From NCBI RefSeq assembly GCF_964059955.1, contig NZ_OZ060924.1, positions 62,001-126,000 on the forward strand: 64,000 bases of DNA, read 5' to 3'. Below are positions 1 through 12,895 of this stretch, in pieces. Position 1 is the first letter of the stretch; every line of letters begins with the position of its first letter. Below the pieces are notes generated by a model. The model ran no database searches. It saw only the letters and a program-made list of their open reading frames with translations, and was not told the origin of the DNA. The translations under genes were made by a program, and so were the position numbers. The stretch is from Sodalis-like secondary symbiont of Drepanosiphum platanoidis (GTDB lineage Bacteria; Pseudomonadota; Gammaproteobacteria; Enterobacterales; Enterobacteriaceae).

Positions 1-1
1 A

Positions 2-1369
2 AAGATTATTATTTCTGGAATTAATGCTGTTAGACTTAATTTTTCACATGGAAATTATAAAGATCATATTTTAAGAGCAAAAAAAGTTAGATTTATTGCT
101 AAAAAATTAAAAAAATATATTTCAATTATAGGAGACCTTCAAGGACCTAAAATTAGATTATCTACTTTTTATAAAAAAAAAATTTTTTTAATATCTGGAA
201 AAAAATTTATTTTAGATTCTAGAATAAAACCTAAAAAAGGAACTGAAAAAATTGTAGGAATTGATTATAAAAATCTTCCAAATGATATATTACCTGGAGA
301 TATATTATTATTAGATGATGGAAAAATTCAATTAAAAACTTTAAAAACAAATAAAAAATATATAGTTACTAAAGTAATTGTAGGAGGAGAGATTTCTGAT
401 AATAAAGGAATTAATAAATTAGGAGGTGGATTATCTGCAAAATCTCTTACTAAAAAAGATAAAAAAGATATTTTATTAGCAGCTAAAATTAAAGTAGATT
501 ATTTAGCAATATCTTTTCCAAGAACTGGAGATGATATTAAATATGCTAAAAAATTATTATATAAAGCAGGAAGTAATGCTAAAATTATTGCTAAAATAGA
601 AAGAGCAGAAGCTGTTTCTTCAAAAAAATCTATGGATGATATAATATCATCATCGGATGTAATTATGGTAGCAAGAGGAGATTTAGCTATAGAAATAGGA
701 GATTCAGAATTAGCAAGAGTACAAAAAGAAATAATTTTTCGTGCAAAAAAATACAATAAAATTGTAATTACTGCTACACAAATGATGGAATCTATGATAA
801 AAAACCCAATACCAACAAGAGCAGAAGTAATGGATATATCTAATGCAGTATTAGATGGTAGTGATGCAGTTATGTTATCAGCAGAAACTGCAAGTGGTAA
901 ATATCCAGTTGAAACAGTTCGTGCAATGTCTAATATATGTAAAGGATCAGAAAAAATATACAAAAATAAATTTAAAAATTGTTTAAAAAAAAATATTAAA
1001 GATTTTCAAAAAATTTTTATTTTATCTATTGCATATACTACAAATTATTTAAATAAAATTTCTTCAATTATTATAACAGTATCATCAAAAAAAATTATAC
1101 GTATAATATCTAATATTTCATTAAATATACCTATATTTGTATTATCAAATAATAAATATTTATTAAATATAATTACATTATATCGTGGAGTTATTCCAAT
1201 TTTTTTTAATAAAAAAATAAATGATCTTAAATCTTTAAATAAATCTTTATTTTTTTTAAAAAAAGAAAAATATTTATTTACTGGAGATTTATCTATAATT
1301 ATTAGAAATGAAAAATTAGAAAATATTAAAAAAAATTTTTATAATATTAATATAATTAATATTGATTAA
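2..1369 (+). CDS. pykA: Pyruvate kinase II, 5'-truncated by window edge
   Basis: Converts phosphoenolpyruvate and ADP to pyruvate and ATP, the last step of glycolysis. The open frame enters from the left edge; 455 residues are visible and, compared with the 480-residue E. coli PykA, only about 25 N-terminal residues are missing. Visible landmarks are the substrate-site stretch RLNFSHG, GDLQGPKIR, KIERAEA, the metal-site region MVARGDLAIEIG, and ITATQMMESM followed by PTRAEVMD and LSAETASG. GDSELARVQ resembles PykA rather than the PykF type. The C-terminal allosteric domain is complete (ending near YLFTGDLSIII), so the gene looks functional. No edd, eda or lpxM neighbour is seen. Confidence 0.95.
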   Translation, partial: KIIISGINAVRLNFSHGNYKDHILRAKKVRFIAKKLKKYISIIGDLQGPKIRLSTFYKKKIFLISGKKFILDSRIKPKKGTEKIVGIDYKNLPNDILPGDILLLDDGKIQLKTLKTNKKYIVTKVIVGGEISDNKGINKLGGGLSAKSLTKKDKKDILLAAKIKVDYLAISFPRTGDDIKYAKKLLYKAGSNAKIIAKIERAEAVSSKKSMDDIISSSDVIMVARGDLAIEIGDSELARVQKEIIFRAKKYNKIVITATQMMESMIKNPIPTRAEVMDISNAVLDGSDAVMLSAETASGKYPVETVRAMSNICKGSEKIYKNKFKNCLKKNIKDFQKIFILSIAYTTNYLNKISSIIITVSSKKIIRIISNISLNIPIFVLSNNKYLLNIITLYRGVIPIFFNKKINDLKSLNKSLFFLKKEKYLFTGDLSIIIRNEKLENIKKNFYNINIINID

Positions 1370-1690
1370 TATTTATTATATAAAATATATATCTTTATAT
1401 ATTTTTTTCTAAAAAAATTATAAATAAATTAATTATTTAATTTTTATTATTAATAATATAAAATATTTATATTTTAAATTTTAAAAAAAATAAATTTTTA
1501 ATTAATAATTTTATTTGATTTTTAATTAAAATTATTTTAAAATTATTCAAAAAAATATTTTATAAATTAAATTATTTTAACTTTTTTATATAAATAAAAA
1601 ATATAATATATTTTATAAAAAATTAATATTTTTTATAAAATTTTAAAAATTAATTTAAATTTCTTATATAAGAAATTTCTTAAAAATTAA
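1370..1690. other. Gene-free A/T spacer pykA-smpB
   Basis: No coding potential or RNA gene is visible; the stretch is nearly pure A and T. The one clear structure is a perfect 22-bp palindrome at 1657-1678 with core CTTATATAAG, ending 12 bases before the smpB start. It could be a terminator-like or leader hairpin, but at this base composition an 11-bp arm is also expected by chance. Confidence 0.6.
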
Positions 1691-2155
1691 ATGAATAATA
1701 AAAGTATTACTAAAAATAAAAGTGCTTATTATAAATATTTTATTGAAAAAAAAATAGAATCTGGATTATTACTTAAAGGATGGGAAGTAAAATCTTCAAG
1801 AGCAAATAGAGTTGATATTAAAAATAGTTATATTTCTATTAAAAATAATGAAGCTTTTTTATTAGGAGCAAATTTTAATCCATTAATAAATCATTTTAAT
1901 TTAAAAGAATACGATTATATTCGTACTAGAAAAATTTTATTAAATAAAAGTGAATTAATATTTTTAAAAAATCAAATAAATATTAAAAAAAAAACTATTA
2001 TTGCACTAGAATTATATTGGAAAAAATGTTGGATTAAATTAAAAATTGCAGTTGTAAAAGGTAAAAAACAATATGATAAACGTATGTCTATTAAAAATAA
2101 AGATTGGAAAATAGAAAAAAAACGTATATTAAAAAATAAAAATAATTTTTTATAA
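1691..2155 (+). CDS. smpB: SsrA-binding protein SmpB
   Basis: Binds the tRNA-like domain of tmRNA and brings it to stalled ribosomes for trans-translation. The protein has 154 residues (E. coli 160). Family landmarks are YFIEKKIESGLLLKGWEVKS near the N-terminus, the SYISIKNNEAFLLGANF strand region, RTRKILL, and the basic C-terminal tail beginning GKKQYDKR that enters the ribosomal mRNA channel. The ATG follows A/T sequence with no clear Shine-Dalgarno. The tmRNA gene begins only 19 bases after the stop codon, so the protein and its RNA partner are probably made from one transcript, as the conserved smpB-ssrA neighbourhood suggests. Confidence 0.95.
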   Translation: MNNKSITKNKSAYYKYFIEKKIESGLLLKGWEVKSSRANRVDIKNSYISIKNNEAFLLGANFNPLINHFNLKEYDYIRTRKILLNKSELIFLKNQINIKKKTIIALELYWKKCWIKLKIAVVKGKKQYDKRMSIKNKDWKIEKKRILKNKNNFL

Positions 2156-2174
2156 AAATATTAATAATAAATTT

Positions 2175-2548
2175 GGGGCTGATTATGGATTCGACTAAAT
2201 TTACAAAATCTATAATGCATGTCGAGGTAAGGTTGGACTCGTAAAAAACCTTAAAAAATAATTGCAAATAAATTGAAGTACGAATCTGTTGCAATGGCAG
2301 CTTAAATCAGTAAAAACTGAAGATTCCCTCTTTTCATAATTTTTCTTTAAATTAAGAAATATAGAGGTTATAATTAAAGAAAAACGTTTTAAAATTTTAC
2401 TTTTTTATAAAAACGTTTAAAACTTAAAAAGTTAGATTATTTTTTGTGTGTCTTTCCACATATTAATTGAAATATAAAAGATTGTACTAAACATGTAGAT
2501 TTATAGAAATAGAAATTTTGGACGCGGGTTCAAATCCCGCCAGCTCCA
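2175..2548 (+). ncRNA. ssrA: tmRNA (SsrA)
   Basis: Rescues stalled ribosomes and tags the nascent peptide. The 5' end GGGGCTG pairs with 3' CAGCTCC in a 7-bp acceptor stem; the T arm is GCGGGTTCAAATCCCGC. The discriminator base is A2548 and CCA is not encoded. The resume codon is GCA at 2264, preceded by TAATT (A at -4, as in E. coli). The tag frame 2264-2302 reads ANKLKYESVAMAA, stop TAA 2303-2305. The tag thus ends MAA rather than the usual LAA. About 374 nt. Its promoter is not identified; readthrough from smpB is likely. Confidence 0.95.
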
Positions 2549-2573
2549 TAAAAATTATAAATAAAATTTATAT

Positions 2574-2603
2574 AAAAAAACCCGGAAATTTTTCCGGGTT
2601 TTT
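2574..2603. terminator. Strong intrinsic terminator, bidirectional
   Basis: A perfect 8-bp stem CCCGGAAA/TTTCCGGG (2581-2588 and 2591-2598, loop TT) is flanked by A7 on the left and T5 on the right, so it can end both tmRNA (plus) and groEL (minus) transcripts. It is by far the most G+C-rich intergenic element in the window. Confidence 0.9.
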
Positions 2604-2648
2604 ATATATAAAAATATAATAAAATTTTTTAATTTTATATAAAAAATT

Positions 2649-4319
<1,671 letters not shown>

Positions 4320-4343
4320 TTAGTTCAGTTAGTTAAGCGCCGA

Positions 4344-4637
4344 TTATTTTTCAATAATTGCTAAAACATCACTTTCAGACATTATTAAAATTTCTTCGTT
4401 ATCGATTTTTTCTGATTTTATATTATATCCATCATTAAAGATAATAGTATCGCCAATTTTTACATCTAAAGATTTGACTTGACCATTTTTTAATATACGA
4501 CCTTTTCCAATTGCTAAAACTTTTCCTCTAGTTGATTTACCAGCTGCAGATCCAGTTAAAACAATTCCGCCTGCTGATTTTGATTCAATTTCTTGACGTT
4601 TTACAATCAAGCGATCATGTAATGGACGAATTTTCAT
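4344..4637 (-). CDS. groS: Co-chaperonin GroES (10 kDa)
   Basis: Heptameric lid of the GroEL chamber. 97 residues, the same as E. coli. It begins [14 protein letters not shown], and the mobile-loop region [12 protein letters not shown], with the GroEL-contacting hydrophobic IVL, is intact. A good Shine-Dalgarno (AGGAGAG) precedes the ATG. It is the first gene of groSL, transcribed leftward from the sigma-32 promoter at 4731-4762. Confidence 0.98.
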   Translation of the reverse strand: MKIRPLHDRLIVKRQEIESKSAGGIVLTGSAAGKSTRGKVLAIGKGRILKNGQVKSLDVKIGDTIIFNDGYNIKSEKIDNEEILIMSESDVLAIIEK

Positions 4638-4730
4638 TTATAACTCTCCTATTAGAAAGTTTATTTATTGTTTTATAAAAAATTTAAAAATTTTAAATTT
4701 ATATATTATATATCTTTACTTACAATTAAA

Positions 4731-4762
4731 AGATTGGGGCAAATTATATTTGCTTCAAGGGG
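4731..4762 (-). promoter_or_regulatory. Sigma-32 heat-shock promoter of groSL
   Basis: On the minus strand CCCCTTGAA (4754-4762) is followed, after 13-14 bases, by CCCCAATCT (4731-4739). This fits the RpoH consensus CTTGAAA-N11-16-CCCCATNT and closely resembles the E. coli groE promoter. It sits about 95 bases upstream of the groS start. Two C4 blocks in otherwise A/T-only spacer DNA argue for selection. Confidence 0.88.
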
Positions 4763-5271
4763 TATTTAAAAAATTTTATATATTTTTATTATTAATAAAT
4801 AAATAAAAAATTAAACTAAATATAAATAATATAATAAAATTTTTTAAAAAATTTATTATTTTATTATTATACCATTACATTATATATGTATACTATTAAA
4901 ATATTTAAAAAATAATATATTTTTATATATAAAATTTATATATATTTTTAAATATATTAAATAAAATTTATTAGTTTATATAATATATATAACTTTTATA
5001 TATTAATATATAAAAAATTAATTAATAAATTTTATTTAAATAATTTTATTTATTTAAATAAATATTTTAAATTTTAAAAAAATTTTAATTATTAAAATAT
5101 ATATAATTAATATATATGTTTTTAATAAAAATTTATATTTTATTTCTTTTTTTTTAAATAAAAGATATAATATATATAAATTAAATAATAAATAATTTTT
5201 TTTAAAAATTTTATTTATTTTTTTTAAAAATTTTTTTAAATATATTTAAAATATTATAAATAATAACTTAT
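4763..5271. other. Gene-free A/T spacer groSL-nuoA
   Basis: Divergent spacer between groSL and the nuo operon. No gene is seen. It must hold the nuo promoter, but TATAAT-like strings are too common here to choose one; TATAAT at 5166-5171 has no good -35. A 22-bp palindrome is at 4994-5015 and a quasi-palindrome (TTTTTTAAAAAA core) lies near 4830-4860; both are near chance level for this composition. Confidence 0.55.
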
Positions 5272-5649
5272 ATGCTTATATCTAATCAACTTTTATCTTT
5301 TATATTTTTTTCTTTAGGTACATTTTTTATATCTATAATTATGATATTAATAAGTTATTTTTTAGGTGGAAAATCTGAATCTATATCAAAAAATATTCCA
5401 TTTGAATCTGGAATAAGTTCAGCAGATCATATTTGTTTAAAATTTTCAATTAAATTTTATTTAATAGCTATTTTTTTTGTTATTTTTGATGTTGAATCTC
5501 TTTATTTATATATTTGGACAGTTTCAATAAAAGAAGTAGGTTGGATAGGATTTATACAAATAATAATTTATATATTTATAATGTTAATAAGTTTATTATA
5601 TATAATAAAATCTAATTTAATGAATTGGACAAAAAAAAATATTTTATAA
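5272..5649 (+). CDS. nuoA: NADH-quinone oxidoreductase subunit A
   Basis: Membrane subunit of complex I near the quinone site, first gene of the nuo operon. 125 residues against 147 in E. coli, the difference lying in short hydrophilic termini. Three membrane segments are apparent, with the conserved KNIPFESGI loop and FFVIFDVESLYLY, keeping the acidic pair (D, E) of the third segment region. The Shine-Dalgarno is weak. Confidence 0.93.
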   Translation: MLISNQLLSFIFFSLGTFFISIIMILISYFLGGKSESISKNIPFESGISSADHICLKFSIKFYLIAIFFVIFDVESLYLYIWTVSIKEVGWIGFIQIIIYIFIMLISLLYIIKSNLMNWTKKNIL

Positions 5650-5698
5650 AAAATTTATATAATATTTATTATTAATAATACTTTTAGGTAAAATATTT

Positions 5699-6373
5699 AT
5701 GGATTATACTCTTACTAAAATAGATTTAAATCAAGAAAATAATGAATATCCATTACATAAAAAAAAAAATATTAAAAATGATCCTATAGAACATTATAAA
5801 AAAAATATTTTTTTAATAAAATTAGAAAAAATAATTCATAATATAGTTAATTGGAGTAGAAGTAATTCACTTTGGCCTTATAATTTTGGATTATCTTGTT
5901 GTTATGTTGAAATGATATCTTCATTAACTTCTGTACATGATATATCACGATTTGGATCAGAAGTTATTAGACCTTCTCCTAGACAATCTGATCTTATGGT
6001 TATTGCTGGTACTCCATTTATTAAAATGGTACCAATAATACAACGTTTATATGATCAAATGCTTGAACCAAAATGGGTTATTTCTATGGGTGCATGCGCT
6101 AATTCTGGTGGTATGTATGATGTTTATTCTGTTGTACAAGGAGTAGATAAATTTCTTCCAGTTGATATTTATATTCCTGGTTGTCCCCCAAGACCAGAAG
6201 CATATATAGAAGCTTTACTTTTATTAAAAAAATCTATAAATAAAGAAAGAAGACCTTTATCATGGATTTTAGGTGATCAAGGTATATATCGTCCTAAAAT
6301 GAAATCTCAAAAATCTATAAAAAATAAAATAAGAATGAAAATGAATAATTTACGTTCTCCTGAAAATATTTAA
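5699..6373 (+). CDS. nuoB: NADH-quinone oxidoreductase subunit B
   Basis: Carries cluster N2, which passes electrons to ubiquinone. 224 residues (E. coli 220). The four N2 ligands are present: adjacent C67-C68 in GLSCCYVE, C133 in [10 protein letters not shown] and C162 in [23 protein letters not shown] and ERRPLSW are typical of the family. A short TAGG precedes the ATG. A non-ligand cysteine of E. coli (AGTCFTK) is proline here (AGTPFIK). Confidence 0.97.
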   Translation: MDYTLTKIDLNQENNEYPLHKKKNIKNDPIEHYKKNIFLIKLEKIIHNIVNWSRSNSLWPYNFGLSCCYVEMISSLTSVHDISRFGSEVIRPSPRQSDLMVIAGTPFIKMVPIIQRLYDQMLEPKWVISMGACANSGGMYDVYSVVQGVDKFLPVDIYIPGCPPRPEAYIEALLLLKKSINKERRPLSWILGDQGIYRPKMKSQKSIKNKIRMKMNNLRSPENI

Positions 6374-6411
6374 TATTAATTTTTAAATAAATTTTATGGT
6401 ATATATAAATT

Positions 6412-8208
6412 ATGAAAGATTTTATTTATAAAAAAAACTCTTCTTTATCTATTAATAAAAAAAAACATATAAAAAATCAAATAATTTATGATATTTATAA
6501 AAAATTTAATAAAAATATTTGTACTATACAGGTAATTTGTTCAGAAACTCTTGTAATATGGGTTAAAAGAAAAAATATTTTAAATATACTTAATTTTTTA
6601 AAAAATATTAATAAACCATATATTATGTTATATGATTTACATGGAATAGATGAAAGATTAAGAACAAAAAATGTTTTTTATCTTACAAGAGATTTTACAA
6701 TTTTTTATCATTTAATATCTATTGAAAGAAATTCTGATATTATAATTAAAGTTTCTCTTAAGATAAATGATTTACATATACCTACAATAACAAATATTTT
6801 TTTAAATTCTAATTGGTATGAAAGAGAAACATGGGAAATGTTTGGAATTATTTTTGATGGACATCCTAATCTTACTCGAATTCTTATGCCTAATTATTGG
6901 AAGGGATATCCATTAAGAAAAGATTATTTATCAAGAGCTACTGAAGTTAATCCATTTAATTTAACAAAAAAAAAAGAAAATAAATTAATGGAATCTCTTG
7001 TTTTTAAACCAAAAGAATGGAATTTAAAAGATAAAAAAAATTCAAATTTTATGTTTTTAAATTTTGGTCCAAATCATCCATCAGCTCATGGTGTTTTTAG
7101 AATTATTCTTCAATTAAGTGGAGAAGAAATTATTAATTGTATACCAGATATTGGATATCATCATAGAGGAGCAGAAAAAATAGCTGAAAGACAAACTTGG
7201 CATAATTATATTCCATATACTGATAGAATTGAATATCTTGGTGGATGTGTAAATGAAATGCCATATATTTTAGCTATTGAAAAAATTGCAGGTATTATTG
7301 TATCTGATAGAGTTAAAGTTATTAGAGTAATGTTATCTGAATTATTTAGAATAAATAGTCATTTATTATATATAAGTACTTATATGCAAGATGTAGGAAG
7401 TATTACTCCTGTATTTTTAGCATTTACAGATCGTCAAAAAATATATGATATAATAGAATCAATTACAGGATTTAGAATGCATCCAGCTTGGTTTAGAATA
7501 GGAGGATTAGCTAATGATTTACCTAATGGATGGAATAAATTTTTAATAAATTTATTAAAATGGCTTCCTAAAAGATTAAAATTATATATGAATTTAGGAC
7601 TAAAAAATAGTATTTTACAAAATAGATCTATAGGAATAGGATCATATAGATACAAAGAAGCTTTAAATTGGGGAATTACTGGAGCTGGTTTACGTGCAAC
7701 TGGAATTGATTTTGATATAAGAAAAAAAAGACCATATTCTGGTTATGAAAATTTTGAATTTGATGTTCCAATTGGAAATGGAATTAGTGATTCTTACAAT
7801 CGTGTTATGATAAAATTTGAAGAAATATATCAAAGTTTAAAAATATTAAATCAATGTTTAAAAAATATGCCTAATGGTCCATTTAAAGCTGATCATCCAT
7901 TAACAACTCCTCCAGATAAAAATCATTCTTTACAACATATTGAAACTCTTATTCATCATTTTTTAAATGTTTCATGGGGTCCAATTCTTCCTGCTAATGA
8001 ATCTTTTCAAATGATTGAAGCTACTAAAGGAATTAACAGTTATTATTTAATAAGTGATGGAGGAACAATGAGTTATAGAACTAGAATTCGTACTCCAAGT
8101 TTTCCTCATCTTCAACAAATTCCATCTGTTATATGTGGAAATTTAATATCAGATTTAATTGTATATCTAGGAAGTATTGATTTTGTAATGTCAGATGTTG
8201 ATAGATAA
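6412..8208 (+). CDS. nuoC: NADH-quinone oxidoreductase fused subunit C/D
   Basis: Hydrophilic connector and quinone-pocket subunit. 598 residues, matching the fused NuoCD of Enterobacterales (about 600). Residues 1-190 are the NuoC (30-kDa) domain, with [12 protein letters not shown] and GYPLRKDY. From about 215 on is the NuoD (49-kDa) domain with [12 protein letters not shown] (quinone-site His), [19 protein letters not shown], and the C-terminal [11 protein letters not shown]. The fusion is a useful taxonomic mark for the enterobacterial lineage. Confidence 0.97.
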   Translation: MKDFIYKKNSSLSINKKKHIKNQIIYDIYKKFNKNICTIQVICSETLVIWVKRKNILNILNFLKNINKPYIMLYDLHGIDERLRTKNVFYLTRDFTIFYHLISIERNSDIIIKVSLKINDLHIPTITNIFLNSNWYERETWEMFGIIFDGHPNLTRILMPNYWKGYPLRKDYLSRATEVNPFNLTKKKENKLMESLVFKPKEWNLKDKKNSNFMFLNFGPNHPSAHGVFRIILQLSGEEIINCIPDIGYHHRGAEKIAERQTWHNYIPYTDRIEYLGGCVNEMPYILAIEKIAGIIVSDRVKVIRVMLSELFRINSHLLYISTYMQDVGSITPVFLAFTDRQKIYDIIESITGFRMHPAWFRIGGLANDLPNGWNKFLINLLKWLPKRLKLYMNLGLKNSILQNRSIGIGSYRYKEALNWGITGAGLRATGIDFDIRKKRPYSGYENFEFDVPIGNGISDSYNRVMIKFEEIYQSLKILNQCLKNMPNGPFKADHPLTTPPDKNHSLQHIETLIHHFLNVSWGPILPANESFQMIEATKGINSYYLISDGGTMSYRTRIRTPSFPHLQQIPSVICGNLISDLIVYLGSIDFVMSDVDR

Positions 8209-8243
8209 TAATTATATTTAAAACTAAATTTATTTAAAATAAT

Positions 8244-8732
8244 ATGTTAAAAAAAAATAATGTTTATAATTTAACTAATAAAGAATTAATTAGTATAAAG
8301 AAAGAAATGAAATATTATGAAACTTCAAGATCTATTGTTGTTGAAGCTTTAAAAATTGTTCAAAAAAATAGAGGATGGATTTCTGATGAAATAATTAAAT
8401 CTATTGCAAAAATATTAAATATTTCAAAAACAGATGTAGATAGTATTGCTACTTTTTATAGTCAAATTTTTAGAAAAAAAGTTGGAAAATACATTATAAG
8501 ATATTGTGATAGTGTTGTATGTTATATTAATGGATACATTAATATTGAAAAAAAAATTTCAAAATATTTAAATATTAATCCAGGACAAACTAGTAAAGAT
8601 AAAAAATTTACTTTACTTCCTACTTGTTGTTTAGGTAACTGTGATAAAGGACCATCAATGATGATTAATGAAGTTACTTATATGTATTTAAAACCTGATA
8701 AAATTAAATATATACTAGGAAAATATATATGA
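8244..8732 (+). CDS. nuoE: NADH-quinone oxidoreductase subunit E
   Basis: Thioredoxin-fold 24-kDa subunit of the NADH dehydrogenase module, binding [2Fe-2S] cluster N1a. 162 residues (E. coli 166). The four ligands are C88 and C93 (CDSVVC) and C129 and C133 (TCCLGNC), spaced as in the family. The stop codon overlaps the nuoF start as ATGA (8729-8732), so translation is coupled. Confidence 0.96.
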   Translation: MLKKNNVYNLTNKELISIKKEMKYYETSRSIVVEALKIVQKNRGWISDEIIKSIAKILNISKTDVDSIATFYSQIFRKKVGKYIIRYCDSVVCYINGYINIEKKISKYLNINPGQTSKDKKFTLLPTCCLGNCDKGPSMMINEVTYMYLKPDKIKYILGKYI

Positions 8733-10063
8733 TAAAACGTTTATTACGTTTTCAAGAAACACATCCTCTTACATGGAGAATGCGTAATGATAATAAAACA
8801 GTTTGGATAAAAGAATATATAAAAAAAAATGGATATAAAGGAGCATTTAATGCTATTTCTAAAATGTCTAAAAATTCAATTATAAATTTAGTAAAAGATT
8901 CTAAATTAAAAGGTCGTGGAGGAGCTGGATTTTTTACTGGAATAAAATGGGAATTAATTTCAAAAAATACAAAAAATAATAAATCATATTTAATCTGTAA
9001 TGCTGATGAAATGGAACCTGGTACATATAAAGATCGTTTTTTAATGGAAAGATTACCACATTTACTTATTGAAGGTATTTTAATAGCATCATTTGCTATT
9101 AATTCTACTCGTTCATATATATTTATAAGAGGAGAATATATAAATGCTATAAAATATATTTTTCGTGCTATTAATGAAGCAAAAAATTTTAATTTTTTAG
9201 GAAAAAATATTTTTAATAGTGGATTTAATTTAGAAATTGTTATACATAGTGGAGCAGGACGATATATATGTGGTGAAGAAACTGCTCTTATTAATTCTTT
9301 AGAAGGAAAAAGAGCAAATCCTAGATCTAAACCTCCATTTCCAGCTAGTGTTGGATTATGGGGAAAACCTACTTGTGTAAATAATGTAGAAACTTTATGT
9401 AATTTACCTGCATTATTAGAACATGGTTTAAAATTTTATAAAAATTTAAATAAAAAAAAAAGCAAAGATACAGGAACAAAATTAATGGGATTTTCTGGAA
9501 AAGTAAAATATCCTGGAATATGGGAATTTCCATTTGGTATAACTTCTAGAGAAATTTTTGAAGATTATGCAGGAGGAATGATAAATGGTCTTTCTCTAAA
9601 AGCATGGCAACCTGGAGGAGCTAGTACTGCTTTTTTAACTAAAAATCATTTAGATGTAATAATGGATTTTGAATCAATTTCTAAAGTAGGTAGTAGACTT
9701 GGAACAGCTATTTCAATGGCTATTGATTCTAATACTAGTATTATTTCAGTTGTATTAAATATTGAAAAATTTTTTTCTAGAGAATCATGTGGATTTTGTA
9801 CACCATGTCGTGAGGGATTACCATGGATAGTAAAAATATTATATGATTTAGAAAAAAAAGAAGGATATAAAGAAGATATAAAAACTTTAAAAGATTTATG
9901 TTTTTCATTAAGTCCAGGAAAAACTTTTTGTGCACATGCACCAGGAGCATCAGAACCTTTAAAAAGTTCTATGAATTATTTCATCGATGAATTTAAAAAT
10001 GGAATTAAAAAAAGTAAAATTTTTAACATTGATAAAATTATTGGAATACAAAAAAATATATAA
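8729..10063 (+). CDS. nuoF: NADH-quinone oxidoreductase subunit F
   Basis: NADH-oxidising 51-kDa subunit with FMN and [4Fe-4S] cluster N3. 444 residues (E. coli 445). The FMN/NADH loop [10 protein letters not shown] is at 62-71, the second nucleotide motif includes [16 protein letters not shown], and the N3 ligands are C354, C357, C360 ([11 protein letters not shown]) and C401 (TFCAHAPG). It starts inside the nuoE stop codon. A 105-base A/T gap follows before nuoG. Confidence 0.97.
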   Translation: MIKRLLRFQETHPLTWRMRNDNKTVWIKEYIKKNGYKGAFNAISKMSKNSIINLVKDSKLKGRGGAGFFTGIKWELISKNTKNNKSYLICNADEMEPGTYKDRFLMERLPHLLIEGILIASFAINSTRSYIFIRGEYINAIKYIFRAINEAKNFNFLGKNIFNSGFNLEIVIHSGAGRYICGEETALINSLEGKRANPRSKPPFPASVGLWGKPTCVNNVETLCNLPALLEHGLKFYKNLNKKKSKDTGTKLMGFSGKVKYPGIWEFPFGITSREIFEDYAGGMINGLSLKAWQPGGASTAFLTKNHLDVIMDFESISKVGSRLGTAISMAIDSNTSIISVVLNIEKFFSRESCGFCTPCREGLPWIVKILYDLEKKEGYKEDIKTLKDLCFSLSPGKTFCAHAPGASEPLKSSMNYFIDEFKNGIKKSKIFNIDKIIGIQKNI

Positions 10064-10168
10064 AAATTAATTTATATATTAAAATTTTTAATAAAATTTT
10101 TTAATTATTTTTTTATATTTTATTTTATTTTATTATTTTTAACTTTCAACAAATAAGCAAATTAAATT

Positions 10169-12895
10169 ATGATTACTATTTTTATAGATGGAAATAAATA
10201 TAAAATTAAAAAAGAAAAAAATATATTAGAAGCTTGTTTATCTGTTGGATTAGATATACCTTATTTTTGTTGGCACCCTATATTAGGGAGTATTGGATCT
10301 TGTAGACAATGTGCAGTTAAACAATATATAAATTCTAAAGATACAAATGGAAAATTAGTAATGTCATGTATGACACAAGTTATGAATAAAAGTATTATTT
10401 CTATTAATGATTCTGAAGCAAAAACTTTTAGAAAAAATATCATAGAATATTTAATGATTAATCATCCTCATGATTGTCCTATATGTGAAGAGGCTGGTCA
10501 ATGTCATTTACAAGATATGACAATAATGAATGAACATTATAAACGTAGATATCGTTTTAAAAAAAGAACTCATAATAATCAAAATTTAGGTCCATTTGTT
10601 TCTCATAATATGAATAGATGTATAACATGTTATAGATGTGTACGTTTTTATAAAGAATATGCTGGAGGAAGTGATTTAAACGTTTATGGTTTTCATGATA
10701 ATATATACTTTGGAAGATTAAATGATGGAAATTTAGAAAATGAATTTTCAGGAAATTTAATAGAAATATGTCCAACTGGTGTTTTTGGTGATAAAATTAA
10801 CTCTAAAAATTATAATAGAAAATGGGATATGCAATTTTCTCCAAGTATTTGTCATCAATGTAGTGTTGGTTGTAATATTTCTCTTGGAGGTCGTCAAGGA
10901 GTTTTAAAAAAAATTGAAAATCGTTATAATGGTACTATAAATCATTATTTTTTATGTGACAGAGGAAGATTTGGATATGAATATGTTAATATAAAAAATA
11001 AATTTATTTATTCAAAAAAAAATAAAAAAAATGTTTTAATTGAAATTAAAAAAAATGAAGCTATAAAAAAAGCAAGAAATATTTTAAAATTTTCTAAAAG
11101 AACAATTGGTATAGGTTCACCAAGAGCAAGTATAGAAAGTAACTTTTCTTTATTAGAATTGGTTGGATATAAAAATTTTTTTTCTGGAATTATAGAAAAT
11201 GAACATCAACAAACAAATCTTATTTTAAATATATTAAAAAAAGGAGGAATTCATACTCCTTCATTAAGAGAAATAGAAAGCTATGATACAATATTAATAT
11301 TAGGAGAAGATATAACACAAACCAGTCCAAGAATATCATTAGCTGTACGTCAAGCAATGAAAAATAAATTAATAAAAGAATCAAAAAAAAATAATATTCC
11401 TATATGGGATTCTAATTCTATTGAAAATTTAAAAAAAGATAATAAAAATTTTTTATTTATTACTAATACATATAAAACAAAATTAGATGATATTTCTAGT
11501 TGGAATTATTATTCTTCAATAGAAGATCAAATAAAATTTGGATTTTCTATAGCTAATCATATAAATAATTCATCTCCTTATATAAAAAATACAAAAAATT
11601 ATTTAATAAATAAAATAAATTATATATCTAATATTTTATTAAAATCAAAAAAACCTCTTATTATTTCTGGAATGAATTCAGGTAATATTTCAATAATTAA
11701 ATCAGCATATAATATTGCAAGATCTTTAAAAATTAATGGTAATAATGTAGGAATAGTTCTTTTAGTAAATTATGTTAATAGTTTAGGATTAGCTTTACTT
11801 AAAGGAAAGAGTTTAGATAAAGCTGTTTTTTTATCAAAAAATAAAAAAATAGATAGTTTAGTAATACTAGAAAATGATTTATATTATCATCAAACAAAAT
11901 CATATATTAATAATTTTTTATCTAAAATTAAAAATATTATTATATTAGATCATTTAAAAACAAAAACTTATAAAAAGGGAACATTAAATTTTTCTGTTGC
12001 TAATTTTGCTGAAAGTTCAGGAACAGTAATTAATTATGAAGGAAGAGCTCAAAGATTTTTTAAATGTTTAGATTATTATCCATATAATAAAAAAATAAAA
12101 ATTTTAGAATCATGGAAATTATTAAATTTAATAAATATTAATTTTTTAAAAAAAAATAATTTTTATAAAAATCTTGATGAAATTATAAATAAAATATCAT
12201 CTAATATTAAAAATTTAAAAAAATTAAAAAATGTATCATTAAGTTCAAATATTCTTTTTAATGGACAAAAGTTATCAAGATCTCCTAATCGTTATAGTGG
12301 AATTAGTTCAATGTATTCTACATATAATATAAATGAACCTAAAACATCTCAAGATAAAGATACAATATTTTCTTTTTCTCCAGATATTAATAATTCTCCT
12401 GAAATAATTAGAAAAGAAATACCATTTGCATGGTATCCAGGATGGAATTCAAATCAATCTTGGAATAAATTTCAAAAAGAAATAGGAGGACATTTAAAAC
12501 ATGGAGATCCTGGACTTATTCTTTTTAAAAATAAAAATATTAAATTAAATTGGTTTAATAAAACACCTATTAAATTTTTTTATAAAAAAAATCAATATAA
12601 TATAATTTCTTTTTGGTCTTTATTTGGAAATGATGAAACTTCAAGATATTCTTCAACAATACAAAAAGTTATGATTAAGTCTTATGTTTATATAAATAAA
12701 AATGATTTTTCTTGGATGAAATTAAAAAAAAATTCTTTATTATCATTTTATTGTTTAGGAGAAAAAATATATCTTCCTATAAAATTTAATAAAAAAATTA
12801 ATATAGGTCATATAGGATTATCTATTGGATTTCCTAATATTCCTAAAGTTTTTTTAGGATCAATTGCTAAAAATTTTTTGGAAATTAATATATGA
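10169..12895 (+). CDS. nuoG: NADH-quinone oxidoreductase subunit G
   Basis: Large iron-sulfur subunit that wires FMN to the peripheral arm. 908 residues, the same as recalled for E. coli. N1b ligands are C34, C45, C48 and C67; N5 is H101, C103, C106 and C112; N4 starts with C151, C154, C157 and ends in EICPTGVF. The extra N7 cluster found in E. coli-type NuoG is kept (CHQCSVGC plus FLCDRGRFG). The molybdopterin-like domain is full length. The start matches the family N-terminus (MITIFIDGN) although no clear ribosome site precedes it. The gene ends in an ATGA overlap with nuoH. Confidence 0.97.
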   Translation: MITIFIDGNKYKIKKEKNILEACLSVGLDIPYFCWHPILGSIGSCRQCAVKQYINSKDTNGKLVMSCMTQVMNKSIISINDSEAKTFRKNIIEYLMINHPHDCPICEEAGQCHLQDMTIMNEHYKRRYRFKKRTHNNQNLGPFVSHNMNRCITCYRCVRFYKEYAGGSDLNVYGFHDNIYFGRLNDGNLENEFSGNLIEICPTGVFGDKINSKNYNRKWDMQFSPSICHQCSVGCNISLGGRQGVLKKIENRYNGTINHYFLCDRGRFGYEYVNIKNKFIYSKKNKKNVLIEIKKNEAIKKARNILKFSKRTIGIGSPRASIESNFSLLELVGYKNFFSGIIENEHQQTNLILNILKKGGIHTPSLREIESYDTILILGEDITQTSPRISLAVRQAMKNKLIKESKKNNIPIWDSNSIENLKKDNKNFLFITNTYKTKLDDISSWNYYSSIEDQIKFGFSIANHINNSSPYIKNTKNYLINKINYISNILLKSKKPLIISGMNSGNISIIKSAYNIARSLKINGNNVGIVLLVNYVNSLGLALLKGKSLDKAVFLSKNKKIDSLVILENDLYYHQTKSYINNFLSKIKNIIILDHLKTKTYKKGTLNFSVANFAESSGTVINYEGRAQRFFKCLDYYPYNKKIKILESWKLLNLININFLKKNNFYKNLDEIINKISSNIKNLKKLKNVSLSSNILFNGQKLSRSPNRYSGISSMYSTYNINEPKTSQDKDTIFSFSPDINNSPEIIRKEIPFAWYPGWNSNQSWNKFQKEIGGHLKHGDPGLILFKNKNIKLNWFNKTPIKFFYKKNQYNIISFWSLFGNDETSRYSSTIQKVMIKSYVYINKNDFSWMKLKKNSLLSFYCLGEKIYLPIKFNKKINIGHIGLSIGFPNIPKVFLGSIAKNFLEINI

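Noticed and set aside
499-963. 154-codon open frame on the minus strand inside pykA
   Set aside because: It is antisense to conserved pyruvate kinase motifs and has no family resemblance.
2091-2294. 67-codon minus-strand frame across the smpB end and tmRNA
   Set aside because: It overlaps the tmRNA on the other strand and its composition is that of random A/T sequence.
4994-5015. 22-bp A/T palindrome as an operator
   Set aside because: With 11-bp arms, dozens are expected by chance in 64 kb of this composition.
5166-5171. TATAAT as the nuo operon -10
   Set aside because: Such strings are expected often in this DNA and there is no matching -35.
10557-10775. Minus-strand frame inside nuoG
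   Set aside because: Antisense shadow over the conserved Fe-S ligand region of NuoG.
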